The position numbers and the translations under genes are program-made. Source: Buchnera aphidicola (Eriosoma lanigerum) (lineage in GTDB: Bacteria; Pseudomonadota; Gammaproteobacteria; Enterobacterales; Enterobacteriaceae). From it: DNA of 64,000 bases. Where the stretch lies: NCBI RefSeq assembly GCF_964059125.1, contig NZ_OZ060395.1:62001-126000 (forward strand), in the 5' to 3' direction. The notes under the pieces are model-generated. The model ran no database searches and was not told the origin of the DNA. It saw nothing but the letters and a program-made list of their open reading frames with translations. Below, one piece after another: positions 30,856 to 40,485 of the stretch (positions are counted from its first letter, which is position 1; the number at the start of each line of letters is the position of its first letter).

Positions 30856-31992
30856 ATGTCTTGTCCAGTTTTAGAATTAACTAAAAATCTTGTAAAAATT
30901 CCTTCAATTAGTCCTTTAGATTTAGGTTGTCAAAATATTATAAGTCATCGATTACGTTCATTAGGTTTTAAAGTTGAAAATATTAAAATAAATAAAACAA
31001 ATAATATTTGGGCTGAAAGAGGTTTTGGAAAAACTTTGACTTTTTTAGGACATACTGATGTAGTATCTCCTGGTAATTTAACTAAATGGAATACTAATCC
31101 ATTTGATCCAGTGTTAGTAAAAAAAAAATTGTTTGGAAGAGGCGTGGCTGATATGAAAGGAGCTATTGCTGCTATGATTGTGGCAGTAGAACGTTTTATA
31201 TTTAATTATCCCAAACATACTGGACGTTTATCATTTATTATTACTTCAGATGAAGAATCTACTGCTCTTGATGGAACTGTCAAAGTAGTTGAATTATTAA
31301 ATTCTAGAAAAGAAATAATTAATTATTGTTTAGTAGGAGAACCTTCTAGTATTACTGTTTTAGGTGATACTATTAAAAATGGAAGAAGAGGTTCATTAAC
31401 GGCTTGTTTGTTGATTAATGGTATTCAAGGACATATTGCCTATCCTCATTTAGCTGATAACCCTATACATAAGTCTTTACCTTTTTTATCTGATCTACAA
31501 TCTTTTACATGGGATAAAGGAAATCAATATTTTTCTCCAACTAGTATGCAAATATATAAAATAGAAGCTGGTACTGAATTTAATAATATTATTCCTGGTC
31601 ATATATTAATTGAATTTAATTTTCGATTTAGTCCTGAAATTACTGTAGATAAAATTAAAAAAATAGTGGAAAATATATTAAATTTTTATTATTTAGATTA
31701 TTCAATAGAATGGTTTTTATCAGCTAAACCTTTTTTCACAAGTAAATCAAAATTAATTAATAGTACAATATATGCGATACAAGAACATACAAATATTTTT
31801 CCTAATTTATCTACTGATGGTGGAACTTCTGATGGTAGATTTTTATCAGAAATAGGAGTAGAAGTAGTAGAATTAGGATTAATAAACGATTCTATTCATC
31901 AGGTTAATGAATATGTTAACATTGATGATTTAAAATCACTGAGTATTATATATGAAAGTATTATTAAAGATTTGTTATTGGGAGATTCATGA
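30856..31992 (+). CDS. dapE: Succinyl-diaminopimelate desuccinylase
   Basis: Zinc aminopeptidase-like hydrolase making LL-diaminopimelate for lysine and peptidoglycan. 378 residues (E. coli 375). Metal ligands in GHTDVVSPG (H, D at about 66-68), GRGVADMKGAIA (Asp at about 99), catalytic Glu pair in TSDEESTALDGT (about 133), GEPSS, and the C-terminal His in SIHQVNEYV are all present, as is the PTSMQIYKIEAGTEFNNIIP dimer-domain segment. A 10-A tract at about 31119-31128 is in frame. Confidence 0.97.
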   Translation: MSCPVLELTKNLVKIPSISPLDLGCQNIISHRLRSLGFKVENIKINKTNNIWAERGFGKTLTFLGHTDVVSPGNLTKWNTNPFDPVLVKKKLFGRGVADMKGAIAAMIVAVERFIFNYPKHTGRLSFIITSDEESTALDGTVKVVELLNSRKEIINYCLVGEPSSITVLGDTIKNGRRGSLTACLLINGIQGHIAYPHLADNPIHKSLPFLSDLQSFTWDKGNQYFSPTSMQIYKIEAGTEFNNIIPGHILIEFNFRFSPEITVDKIKKIVENILNFYYLDYSIEWFLSAKPFFTSKSKLINSTIYAIQEHTNIFPNLSTDGGTSDGRFLSEIGVEVVELGLINDSIHQVNEYVNIDDLKSLSIIYESIIKDLLLGDS

Positions 31993-32129
31993 TCATTATC
32001 TATTCTGCTTTCGTTAGATTGTATATCTCATTAATTAAATTTTTAGATATAGTTGGAATGAGTCATATGATAATTTTGGTAACATTATTAATATTAAATT
32101 ATTTGAGTATTTTCAGAGTATCATTTTGA
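31989..32129 (+). CDS. Possible small hydrophobic protein coupled to dapE
   Basis: 46-codon ORF whose ATG overlaps the dapE stop in ATGA, a coupling often seen in operons. The peptide is hydrophobic, with a possible membrane segment (SHMIILVTLLILNYLSIF, about 25-42). It runs into the left arm and loop of the terminator hairpin at 32109-32141, which argues against it being a real gene. E. coli has the small membrane protein ypfN after dapE, but I see no clear sequence resemblance. Could be a degraded remnant or chance. Confidence 0.2.
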   Translation: MIIIYSAFVRLYISLIKFLDIVGMSHMIILVTLLILNYLSIFRVSF

Positions 32130-32141
32130 TACTCTGAAAAT
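32109..32141. terminator. Terminator hairpin between dapE and dapA
   Basis: Perfect 15-bp inverted repeat (attttcagagtatca at 32109-32123, complement at 32127-32141) with a 3-base loop, between convergent dapE and dapA. Left arm begins with T-rich and right arm ends with A-rich bases, so it can work in both directions. Confidence 0.75.
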
Positions 32142-32343
32142 ATAATTTAATCAATAAATTTAATTTAATATTAATAATATACATTAATAATACTAAGTTA
32201 ATCATTGTAATTTTATGGATGTTTTTAATATTAATATCTGATTTATGAAAATTATTGTTGAATTATGATTTTTAAATAATATGTTTTTATTAACAAATAC
32301 TTAATATATATACATTTATTTATTAATTGTATTAGTATAAATT
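32142..32343. other. Spacer downstream of dapA, nothing recognised
   Basis: Together with 31993-32141 this makes 351 bases between the dapE and dapA stops. Apart from the hairpin and the doubtful small ORF described separately, it is AT-rich without recognisable content. Confidence 0.45.
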
Positions 32344-33237
32344 TTATGTAATACATTTGTTAATAATATTAGATTGTTGTAATGCTTTTATTAGTTTTTT
32401 TCTTGTATTATATGATGCGGGTGTCATAGGTAATCTTAAAGTATCATGTTGAATTAAATTGAGTTTTTTAGCTACCCATTTTACAGGAATAGGATTAGGT
32501 TCAAGAAATAAGCTATGATGTAAAAACATTAATTTATTATTAATATTTTGTGCATCTATAAATTTTTTTTGTAACGCTAATTGACACATTTTTTGCATTT
32601 CTTTTGCTGCAATATTGGCTGTTACAGATATAACTCCCTTTCCTCCTAATTTAATAAAATCTAATGAAGTAGAATCGTCACCACTAATGAGTATAAATTT
32701 TTTATTTACTTTTAATTTAATGGTATTAACACGAGATAGATCTCCTGTAGCTTCTTTTATTCCGATAATATTTTTTAGACGTGACAATTTTATGACAGTA
32801 GATGGAAGTAAATCACAACCTGTTCTTAAAGGAACATTATATAATATTTGTGGAAGTTCTGTATTTTCTGAAATAGCTTTAAAATGTTGATATAATCCTT
32901 CTTGAGTAGGTCGATTATAATAAGGAGTTACAGTTAAACACCCTATTATTCCAGAATCCTCAAATTTTTTTGTTAAAGAAATACTTTCTGTTGTAGCATT
33001 AGCTCCTGTTCCAGCAATAACTGGAATTTTTCCATCAGATAATTCTAATGTCAGCATTACTACATAATGATGTTCATTTTGATTTAATGTAGCAGATTCT
33101 CCAGTTGTACCTACAGAAACAATAGCTGATGTTCCATTATTAATATGGTAATCTACTAAATTTTTTAAACTGGATCGACAAATTTGTCCTTTTTCATTCA
33201 TTGGTGTAATTAATGCAACCATGCTTCCTGTAAACAT
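32344..33237 (-). CDS. dapA: 4-hydroxy-tetrahydrodipicolinate synthase
   Basis: First committed step to diaminopimelate/lysine: condenses pyruvate with aspartate semialdehyde. 297 residues (E. coli 292). TIM-barrel motifs: [23 protein letters not shown] (Thr pair of the proton relay), [11 protein letters not shown] (Tyr and Arg), and the Schiff-base Lys in [13 protein letters not shown] (about 162). Leftward, alone; convergent with dapE. bamC, which follows dapA in E. coli, is absent. Confidence 0.97.
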   Translation of the reverse strand: MFTGSMVALITPMNEKGQICRSSLKNLVDYHINNGTSAIVSVGTTGESATLNQNEHHYVVMLTLELSDGKIPVIAGTGANATTESISLTKKFEDSGIIGCLTVTPYYNRPTQEGLYQHFKAISENTELPQILYNVPLRTGCDLLPSTVIKLSRLKNIIGIKEATGDLSRVNTIKLKVNKKFILISGDDSTSLDFIKLGGKGVISVTANIAAKEMQKMCQLALQKKFIDAQNINNKLMFLHHSLFLEPNPIPVKWVAKKLNLIQHDTLRLPMTPASYNTRKKLIKALQQSNIINKCIT

Positions 33238-33853
33238 TATCTATTCCATCCTAAAAGGTATTTAACGGTATATTTAATAGGTATATGTAAGGTATAATAC
33301 TAATAAAAACAAATTATTTTTACTTTTAATTATAATAAAATTATTGAAAATATATATATTATTATAATTTATTTTTATATTTTGAATTTAAATCGCTATC
33401 GACCATATATGTATATACATGATTTTTATTTATAGGTGATATCTATATATTATTTTTATAATAATAAAAATAGATTTCTAAATATTTGAATTATATTAAA
33501 ATTATTTATTTAATTATATTTAATAATTAAAATTAACTATAGTTAAGTTTTACTATTAAAGTAATAAAATATATTATATTTTATAGCATAATTTTATGTT
33601 ATAAAACAGGTTGAATAATGTTTATAACTATTTTTTAAACTATATAGTATAATTAATAGTTAATAATTAATTGTTTTAATAATATGTGATAGAAAAATCA
33701 CAATTAAATTACATTTATATTTATTTTTTTTGTATTATTAGTGATATTAGTGTATTTTTTTGTATTCTAATATTAGAATAATATATTCGATACATTTTAA
33801 TTTTGGTTTAATCAACATTTATTGTGATTATGTAAAATAGAGGAATATGTTTT
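33238..33853. other. 616-base divergent spacer, nothing recognised
   Basis: Between dapA (leftward) and bcp (rightward). E. coli has gcvR here; no remnant is recognisable. One less AT-rich patch at about 33389-33408 (aaatcgctatcgaccatata) stands out. Promoters for both genes must lie here. Confidence 0.55.
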
Positions 33854-34321
33854 ATGCAGAAATTAATAGTAGGTGATTTAATACCAAAGTTTATTTTACC
33901 TGATCAAGATGGATCTCCAGTAAACATATTAGATTTTTTGGGAAAACAATTATTGATTTATTTTTATCCTAAAGCAATGACTCCTAGTTGCACAATTCAA
34001 GCATGTAATTTACGTGATAATATGGATAAATTTAAATCTATTGGATTGGAAATTTTAGGAATTAGTACTGATAAATCTGAAAAATTATTACGTTTTATAG
34101 AACAAGAAATGTTGTGTTTTACTTTGTTATCAGATTTCAATCACCAAGTTAGTGAACAGTTTGGTGTATGGGGGAAAAAATTTTTCATGGGTAAACCATA
34201 TGAGGGAATCAATCGAACTAGTTTTTTGATTAACTCTTATGGTTATATAGAACAAATTTTTAATAATTTTAAGATTAATGATCATCATAACATTATTCTA
34301 AAATATTTACAATTGATATAA
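33854..34321 (+). CDS. bcp: Thioredoxin-dependent thiol peroxidase (BCP)
   Basis: Peroxiredoxin reducing peroxides. 155 residues (E. coli 156). Peroxidatic Cys in KAMTPSCTIQACNLRD (about 46) and the resolving Cys five residues later are both present, as is the conserved GVWGKKFFMGKPYEGINRTSF segment (key residues GxWxxK...GxxRxxF). AGAGGAATATGTTTT precedes the ATG. Divergent from dapA as in E. coli after loss of gcvR. Confidence 0.96.
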   Translation: MQKLIVGDLIPKFILPDQDGSPVNILDFLGKQLLIYFYPKAMTPSCTIQACNLRDNMDKFKSIGLEILGISTDKSEKLLRFIEQEMLCFTLLSDFNHQVSEQFGVWGKKFFMGKPYEGINRTSFLINSYGYIEQIFNNFKINDHHNIILKYLQLI

Positions 34322-34342
34322 ATCAATAATTGATAATTAATA

Positions 34343-34367
34343 GGTGGGCATATTATATTAGCCCGCC
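34343..34367. terminator. Terminator hairpin between bcp and aroC
   Basis: GC-rich 7-bp stem ggtgggc/gcccgcc (one G-T pair) with an 11-base loop, between convergent bcp and aroC. Stands out strongly from the AT background. Confidence 0.65.
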
Positions 34368-34459
34368 AAATATAATATATTAATTATCTGTACTCATATA
34401 TATAAATATTTAATCATATAAATTATATAGTATATATTTTTATTTATATGTTATTTTTT

Positions 34460-35536
34460 TTATTGTTTATTTTTTGTAGAATAACATTGTGCTCTATTTC
34501 TTAATACATGATCCATTAAAACAATAGCTAACATTGCTTCTACAATTGGTACAGCTCTAATTCCAACACAAGGGTCATGTCTACCTTTAGTAATAATTGT
34601 AGTATTTTCTTGTATAGTATTAATTGTTTCCCCTGGTATTTTAATACTTGATGTTGGTTTAAAAGCCACTCTTGCAATAATAGTTTCACCGTTGCTAATT
34701 CCACCTAAAATACCTCCTGCATGGTTACTTTGGAATCCATGAGAATTTATTAAATCTCTATTTTTGCTACCTAATTGATTGATTACAGAAAATCCATCTC
34801 CAATTTCTACTCCTTTAGCAGCATTAATACTCATTAAAGCATGAGCTATATCTGCATCTAATTTATCAAATACTGGTTCTCCTAATCCGATTGGAATATT
34901 TTCAGCTAATACTGTAATTTCTGCTCCTATAGAATCACCTTCTTTTTTAATTTTTGTAATGAGTTGTTTTAATAATGGAACTTTTAATATATCAGGGGAA
35001 AAAAATGGATTATTTTCTACTTCTGTCCATGATTTTAATTCACATGTAATATTACCCAATTGAGATAAATATGCTCTTATTACAATTCCATATTCTACAT
35101 TTAAATATTTTTTTGCTATTGCACCGGCAGCAACTCTCATAGCAGTTTCTCTAGCAGAGGATCTACCTCCTCCTCTGTAATCTCTAATTCCATATTTTTT
35201 TTGATATGTAAAATCAGCATGTCCAGGACGATATATGTTTTTTATATCATTGTAGTCTTGAGAACGACAATCTAGATTATTAATTTGTAATCCAATACTA
35301 GTACCAGTTGTTTTTCCATTAAATACTCCAGATAAAATATTTACTAAATCTGATTCTCTTCTTGTAGTTGTATATTTAGAGGTACCTGGACGTCTACGAT
35401 TTAGTTCATTTTGTAAATCTAAGTTAGATAATAATAATCCAGGAGGTACTCCATCTATAATACAACCTAATGCAATACCATGAGATTCTCCAAAAGTAGT
35501 GACGCTAAACATTTTACCAATACTATTACCGGGCAT
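34460..35536 (-). CDS. aroC: Chorismate synthase
   Basis: Last step of the shikimate pathway, FMNH2-dependent. 358 residues (E. coli 361). Signature segments: GESHG near the N-terminus, [40 protein letters not shown] (key residues [13 protein letters not shown]) and [16 protein letters not shown] near 315-330. Full length with no defects. Leftward, convergent with bcp. prmB and smrB lie upstream in E. coli; here only smrB remains, on the other strand. Confidence 0.98.
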   Translation of the reverse strand: MPGNSIGKMFSVTTFGESHGIALGCIIDGVPPGLLLSNLDLQNELNRRRPGTSKYTTTRRESDLVNILSGVFNGKTTGTSIGLQINNLDCRSQDYNDIKNIYRPGHADFTYQKKYGIRDYRGGGRSSARETAMRVAAGAIAKKYLNVEYGIVIRAYLSQLGNITCELKSWTEVENNPFFSPDILKVPLLKQLITKIKKEGDSIGAEITVLAENIPIGLGEPVFDKLDADIAHALMSINAAKGVEIGDGFSVINQLGSKNRDLINSHGFQSNHAGGILGGISNGETIIARVAFKPTSSIKIPGETINTIQENTTIITKGRHDPCVGIRAVPIVEAMLAIVLMDHVLRNRAQCYSTKNKQ

Positions 35537-36015
35537 ATTGTATTCCTTGATATTATAAAAATTATAGTATATTGATGATACATATAAGATATGTATAATA
35601 TTTTCTTTTGTATTTTTTAAATAAAAATTTTAACATGTTTTTTATTTTTAGTATTATTTTTTTACTAGTGATAGATGTGTATATTTATACATATATTAGT
35701 TATATTTTTATATATAGTATGTATAATATTTTTATATATTAATTTTATTTAATATTATTCATAATAGTTATATGTAATATAGTGTATTTTATATTTTTAT
35801 TGTAGATATATTTTTTTTATTATTTTTAAGAATATTTTGTTTTAAAATAATTTTTTAATATTTATATGTGAATACAGATTATTATGTATTATACACAAGT
35901 GTTATTTTTTATTAATTATTGTTTATTTAAATATAAATATGTTTCATGATTAATACAACAATTTAGATTGTATGTATTTTTTTAAAATTGTAATTTTATT
36001 TTTTTTGAGATTATT
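35537..36015. other. 479-base divergent spacer, nothing recognised
   Basis: Between aroC (leftward) and smrB (rightward). E. coli has prmB between these; no trace was recognised. AT-only sequence. Confidence 0.5.
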
Positions 36016-36564
36016 ATGAACAAAAAAACAACTATACCAATTAGTGAAAAATTAATTTTTCGACAGTGGTTAGGGAAAACACGTAAAATTATTCAAGATA
36101 AAATTTTTCCGAAAAAGATTGTAAAAAGAGCAAATCATATTTTAAAACGAAAACAATCAGAAGAATCTGCTCATAGTTATTATTTTTCTTGTCGTAATGT
36201 TTCTCATTTATTAATAGATAATTCTATATTAGTAGATGCTCCTGTTTGTTACATTAGAAAAAATGTGCATATGAATGAATTAAAAAAATTAAAGTTAGGT
36301 AAATATATTCCAGAAATTTTTTTAGATTTACATGGTTTAACACAAAATCAAGCGAAAATAGAATTAGGAAAATTATTTTTTATGTGTCAACAAGAAAAAT
36401 TTTCTTGTGCATGTATTATTCATGGTCATGGTAAAAATATATTAAAACAACAAATTCCTTTTTGGTTATTGCAACATCCATTAATTAAAGCTTTTCATTC
36501 AGCACCTAAAAGGTTTGGTAGTAGTGCAGCTATTTTTATTTTAATGGATGTGCATTTAAAATAA
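36016..36564 (+). CDS. smrB: Smr-domain ribosome rescue endonuclease SmrB
   Basis: SmrB (formerly YfcN) cleaves mRNA at collided ribosomes in E. coli. 182 residues (E. coli 183). The Smr domain is in the second half: LDLHGLTQNQAKIEL (DLHG motif, about 103-106), the CIIHGHGKNILKQQ nuclease-associated loop (about 134-147) and the closing FHSAPKRFGSSAAIFI. The N-terminal ribosome-binding part is lysine-rich. Stands alone in a region with long spacers on both sides. Confidence 0.95.
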   Translation: MNKKTTIPISEKLIFRQWLGKTRKIIQDKIFPKKIVKRANHILKRKQSEESAHSYYFSCRNVSHLLIDNSILVDAPVCYIRKNVHMNELKKLKLGKYIPEIFLDLHGLTQNQAKIELGKLFFMCQQEKFSCACIIHGHGKNILKQQIPFWLLQHPLIKAFHSAPKRFGSSAAIFILMDVHLK

Positions 36565-37197
36565 TTTTTATTATATTTAGTATAGTTTGTCTATAAGATA
36601 GTTTTTATGGTACATAATATTAATTGCTATTAACATGATTTATATATATTAAATATAGGATTATTAAAGTATCTTTAATTATACTAAATATGATTAAGAT
36701 AGATTTTAATAAATTTTAAATATAAGTATTCTTGATATTCAATTAAAATTAATTATATGAGTTATTAGTACAATTATATAATAGTTATTAATAAATAAAT
36801 ATTAGAAAAATATATTTTTGGTAATTAAAAATTTTTATTTTTTATATTATGATGTTCATATTTATTATAGTATCTATTTTATTTATGGAATTGTGTATAT
36901 GAATATATATTCAATACATATTGATGAATAATACATATGTGTATTTATATAAATATGTATTTATATTTAATAATTTCTCTTATATTAATTTTTGTATATA
37001 TTTATAATATGATGAACAATATTATTGATCGAGAGATGTTATTTTAATTTTATTATTTAATAATATTTAATATTTTTTATATTGTCATTGTTATTTTCTT
37101 TATTTGAAAATTTCATTAAAAAGAAATAATTTTTTTATTGTTTATTTTAATTGTAACTAATGATTGTTAAATCATTAAAATATATGGGTTTATCATA
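36565..37197. other. 633-base spacer upstream of the his operon
   Basis: AT-rich spacer between smrB and hisG. E. coli has the HisL leader peptide and attenuator before hisG; no ORF with a run of His codons and no strong terminator/antiterminator pair is seen. A 12-codon ORF ending about 37046 has no His. The his promoter must be here but cannot be identified with confidence. Confidence 0.55.
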
Positions 37198-38097
37198 ATG
37201 ATTAATAATAATCGTTTAAGAATTGCTATACAAAAATCGGGTCGTTTAAGTGATGATTCAAAAAAATTGCTGATACGTTGTGGAATTAAAATTAATTTAG
37301 AACGTCAGCGATTAATTACTTGTGCTGAAAATATGTCTATTGATGTTATGAGAGTACGCGATGATGATATTCCGGGATTAGTTATGGATGGAGTAGTAGA
37401 ATTAGGTATTGTCGGTAAAAATGTATTAGAAGAAAGCTTGTTATCTCGTCGAGCTCAAGGAAAAGATGCTTTGTATGAAATTTTATATCAATTAGATTTT
37501 GGAGTATGTCGTTTGTCTTTAGCTATACCACAAGATAAACATTATACAAATTTACAATGTTTGAATAATAATTGTATAGCTACCTCTTATCCTTATTTGT
37601 TAAAGAAATATTTAAATGAAAAAAAAATTAATTTTAAATCTTTTCTATTAAATGGATCGGTAGAAGTTGCCCCTCGTGCAGGTTTAGCAGATGCTATTTG
37701 TGATTTAGTGTCTACTGGAGGAACATTAGAAGCTAATGGTTTACGAGAAGTAGAAGTAATTTATAACTCTAATGCATGTTTAATTTGTAGAACGGGAAAT
37801 ATTTCAAATTTAAAGAAAAATATTATTAAAAAATTAATTATACGTATACAAGGAATAATTACGGCCAGAGAATCAAAATATATTATGCTACATGCTCCTA
37901 GTGATAAATTAAATGAAGTAATATCTTTGTTACAAGGAGCTGAATGTCCTACTATATTAAAATTAGCAGGAGATAATTCTAGAGTTGCTATGCATATGGT
38001 CAGTAGAGAAAGTATATTTTGGGAAACAATGGAAAAATTAAAATCTTTAGGTGCTAGTTCTATTTTAGTATTACCAATAGAAAAAATGATGGAGTAA
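37198..38097 (+). CDS. hisG: ATP phosphoribosyltransferase
   Basis: First and feedback-controlled step of histidine synthesis. 299 residues, as in E. coli. Long-form HisG with catalytic part ([34 protein letters not shown]) and PRPP loop [14 protein letters not shown] (about 169-182), plus the C-terminal regulatory domain ([17 protein letters not shown], VAMHMVSRE). First gene of the eight-gene his operon, 8 bases before hisD. Confidence 0.98.
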   Translation: MINNNRLRIAIQKSGRLSDDSKKLLIRCGIKINLERQRLITCAENMSIDVMRVRDDDIPGLVMDGVVELGIVGKNVLEESLLSRRAQGKDALYEILYQLDFGVCRLSLAIPQDKHYTNLQCLNNNCIATSYPYLLKKYLNEKKINFKSFLLNGSVEVAPRAGLADAICDLVSTGGTLEANGLREVEVIYNSNACLICRTGNISNLKKNIIKKLIIRIQGIITARESKYIMLHAPSDKLNEVISLLQGAECPTILKLAGDNSRVAMHMVSRESIFWETMEKLKSLGASSILVLPIEKMME

Positions 38098-38105
38098 AAG
38101 TTATA

Positions 38106-39404
38106 ATGTTAGATAATATTTTTATTTGGGATAAAATAGATTTAAAGATTAGAAAAAAAATTTTATCACGACCAATTATTAAAAATCAGGAGTTAATTCA
38201 AAGTACTGTAACAACAATCCTTAATGATGTATTAAAATATGGTGATAATGCATTATATAAATACACAAATATATTTGATTTAATTAAAATTAATGAATTT
38301 AAAATAAACGAACAACAAATAATGAATGCTGTTTCTAATATTAGTATAGATCTGAAAAATGCTATTATTCATGCAAAAAAAAATATTGAATGTTTTCATA
38401 ATTTACAAAAAAATAAATTATTAGATGTAGAAATAGAACCTGGGATAAGATGTAGTCAAATAGTTGTTCCAATCAATTCTGTAGGATTATATGTTCCAGG
38501 AGGCTCCGCTTCTTTATTTTCAACAGTATTAATGTTAAGTATTCCTGCCAAAATTGCAGGATGTAAAAAGATTATCTTATGTTCTCCTCCTCCTATATCT
38601 TATGAAATATTATTTACAGCTTATATATGTAATATTAATAATATATATCAAATTGGGGGTGCTCAATCTATTGCTGCTATGGCTTTTGGAACAAATACTA
38701 TTCCTAAAGTTAACAAAATTTTTGGTCCTGGGAATGCATATGTTACTGAAGCTAAATTACAAGTCAGTAAATTATTAGAAGGTGCTGGAATTGATATGCC
38801 TGCAGGACCTTCTGAAGTATTAGTTATTGCAGATAATTTTGCAAACGATAAATTTATTGCAGCTGACTTATTATCGCAAGCTGAACATGGAGTAGATTCT
38901 CAAGTAATCTTAATAACTGATAGTGAAATATTAGTTGAAAAAGTAATTAAATCTATTAAATTACAGTTGAAAACCTTATCTAAAATTGATGTTTTATTAC
39001 AATCACTTAAACATAGTCGTTTTATTGTTGCTCCTAATTTACTTGAATGTATTAATATATCTAATATGTATGGTCCTGAACATTTAATTATTCAAACTAG
39101 AAATTTTAAAGATTTATTGCCATATGTAATTAATGCTGGTTCTGTATTTTTAGGACCTTGGTCACCTGAATCTGCTGGAGACTATGCTTCAGGAACTAAT
39201 CATGTTTTACCAACATATGGTTATACATCTAGGTATTCTGGATTAGGAGTAATGGATTTTCAAAAAAGAATAACTATACAAGAATTAACTTCTAATGGTT
39301 TATTAAATTTATCATCTACTATTCAATTATTAGCAGAAACTGAAAAAATGGAAGCACATAAGAATGCTGTTTTAGTTAGATTGCAAGAGTTAAAGGGAAA
39401 ATAA
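38106..39404 (+). CDS. hisD: Histidinol dehydrogenase
   Basis: Zinc/NAD enzyme catalysing the last two oxidations to histidine. 432 residues (E. coli 434). Seen: VPGGSASLFSTVLM, IFGPGNAYVTEAK, GIDMPAGPSEVLVIAD, LSQAEHGVDSQ (zinc Gln/His), NMYGPEHL (catalytic Glu-His) and GDYASGTNHVLPT. Ends one base into the hisC start (ATAATG), so translation is coupled. Confidence 0.98.
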   Translation: MLDNIFIWDKIDLKIRKKILSRPIIKNQELIQSTVTTILNDVLKYGDNALYKYTNIFDLIKINEFKINEQQIMNAVSNISIDLKNAIIHAKKNIECFHNLQKNKLLDVEIEPGIRCSQIVVPINSVGLYVPGGSASLFSTVLMLSIPAKIAGCKKIILCSPPPISYEILFTAYICNINNIYQIGGAQSIAAMAFGTNTIPKVNKIFGPGNAYVTEAKLQVSKLLEGAGIDMPAGPSEVLVIADNFANDKFIAADLLSQAEHGVDSQVILITDSEILVEKVIKSIKLQLKTLSKIDVLLQSLKHSRFIVAPNLLECINISNMYGPEHLIIQTRNFKDLLPYVINAGSVFLGPWSPESAGDYASGTNHVLPTYGYTSRYSGLGVMDFQKRITIQELTSNGLLNLSSTIQLLAETEKMEAHKNAVLVRLQELKGK

Positions 39405-40474
39405 TGAATTTTGATATTAATTATTTAGTTCGTAAAAATATATTGCATTTAATTCCTTATCAGTCAGCAAGACGTATAGGAGGAGTTGGTAAAGTATGGT
39501 TGAACGCTAATGAATTACCAACATCAGTTTCATTTCAATTACAACATGATAATCTTAATCGTTATCCTGATTTTCAACCTATAGATTTGATTACTAAATA
39601 TTCAAATTATGTTAATTGTAATCCAGAGCAAATTTTAGTAGTTAGGGGAGCTGATGAAGGAATTGAATTATTAACACGAACTTTTTGTGAACCTGGTATT
39701 GATTCTATTATTTCTTGTCCTCCTACTTATGAAATGTATAGTATTTGTGCTAAAATTTCTGGGGTGAAAAATAAATTATGTAATACAAACCAAAATTGGA
39801 GTTTAAATTTATCTAAAATAGAATCAAATTTAAATCAGGTGAAATTAATTTATATTTGTAATCCAAATAATCCTACAGGTAATTTAATTGATATTTCTCA
39901 TATTGAATATTTATTAAATATTACTTTAAATAAATCTTTAGTAGTGATAGATGAAGCTTATATTGAATTTTCTGAAAAATGTAGTCTTGTTTCTTTAATG
40001 TCAAATTATCCTAATTTAGTAATTTTAAGAACGTTATCTAAAGCTTTTGGATTGGCAGGGATACGATGTGGTTTTGTTTTAGCTCATAAATCAGTTATTA
40101 CGCTATTATCTAAAGTATTAGCACCATATCCATTACCAAATCCAGTAATTGATATAGCTTCTATAGCTTTAACAGACAATAATATTAAATTAATGAGGAA
40201 TCACGTAGTAACAATAATTAATAATCGAATTTGGTTAAGTAATGAATTAAAAAAACTTACTATAGTTATTCAGGTATTTATAAGTTTTACGAATTATATT
40301 TTAGTACAATTTATTAATCCTGATAAAATATTTAATTTTTTAATAAAAAAAGGAATTATATTACGTAATCAAAATCATAAATTATATTTATCTGGATGTA
40401 TTAGAATTTCTATAGGAACATATTTAGAATGCTGTCAAGTACTTGAACATATTAAAGAATTTTCTAATAGGTAG
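39404..40474 (+). CDS. hisC: Histidinol-phosphate aminotransferase
   Basis: PLP enzyme, class I/II aminotransferase fold. 356 residues, as in E. coli. NANELPTS at about 31-38, RGADEGIELLTRTFCEPG, CNPNNPTGN, VIDEAYIEFS and the PLP lysine in TLSKAFGLAGIRCGF (about 213). Start overlaps the hisD stop. Its stop is followed after 8 bases by the unusual hisB start, with the hisB ribosome site AGAGGAA touching the hisC stop. Confidence 0.98.
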   Translation: MNFDINYLVRKNILHLIPYQSARRIGGVGKVWLNANELPTSVSFQLQHDNLNRYPDFQPIDLITKYSNYVNCNPEQILVVRGADEGIELLTRTFCEPGIDSIISCPPTYEMYSICAKISGVKNKLCNTNQNWSLNLSKIESNLNQVKLIYICNPNNPTGNLIDISHIEYLLNITLNKSLVVIDEAYIEFSEKCSLVSLMSNYPNLVILRTLSKAFGLAGIRCGFVLAHKSVITLLSKVLAPYPLPNPVIDIASIALTDNNIKLMRNHVVTIINNRIWLSNELKKLTIVIQVFISFTNYILVQFINPDKIFNFLIKKGIILRNQNHKLYLSGCIRISIGTYLECCQVLEHIKEFSNR

Positions 40475-40485
40475 AGGAAAATATT

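Noticed and set aside
36900-37197. His leader peptide / attenuator before hisG
   Set aside because: No ORF with consecutive His codons and no terminator-antiterminator pair could be seen.
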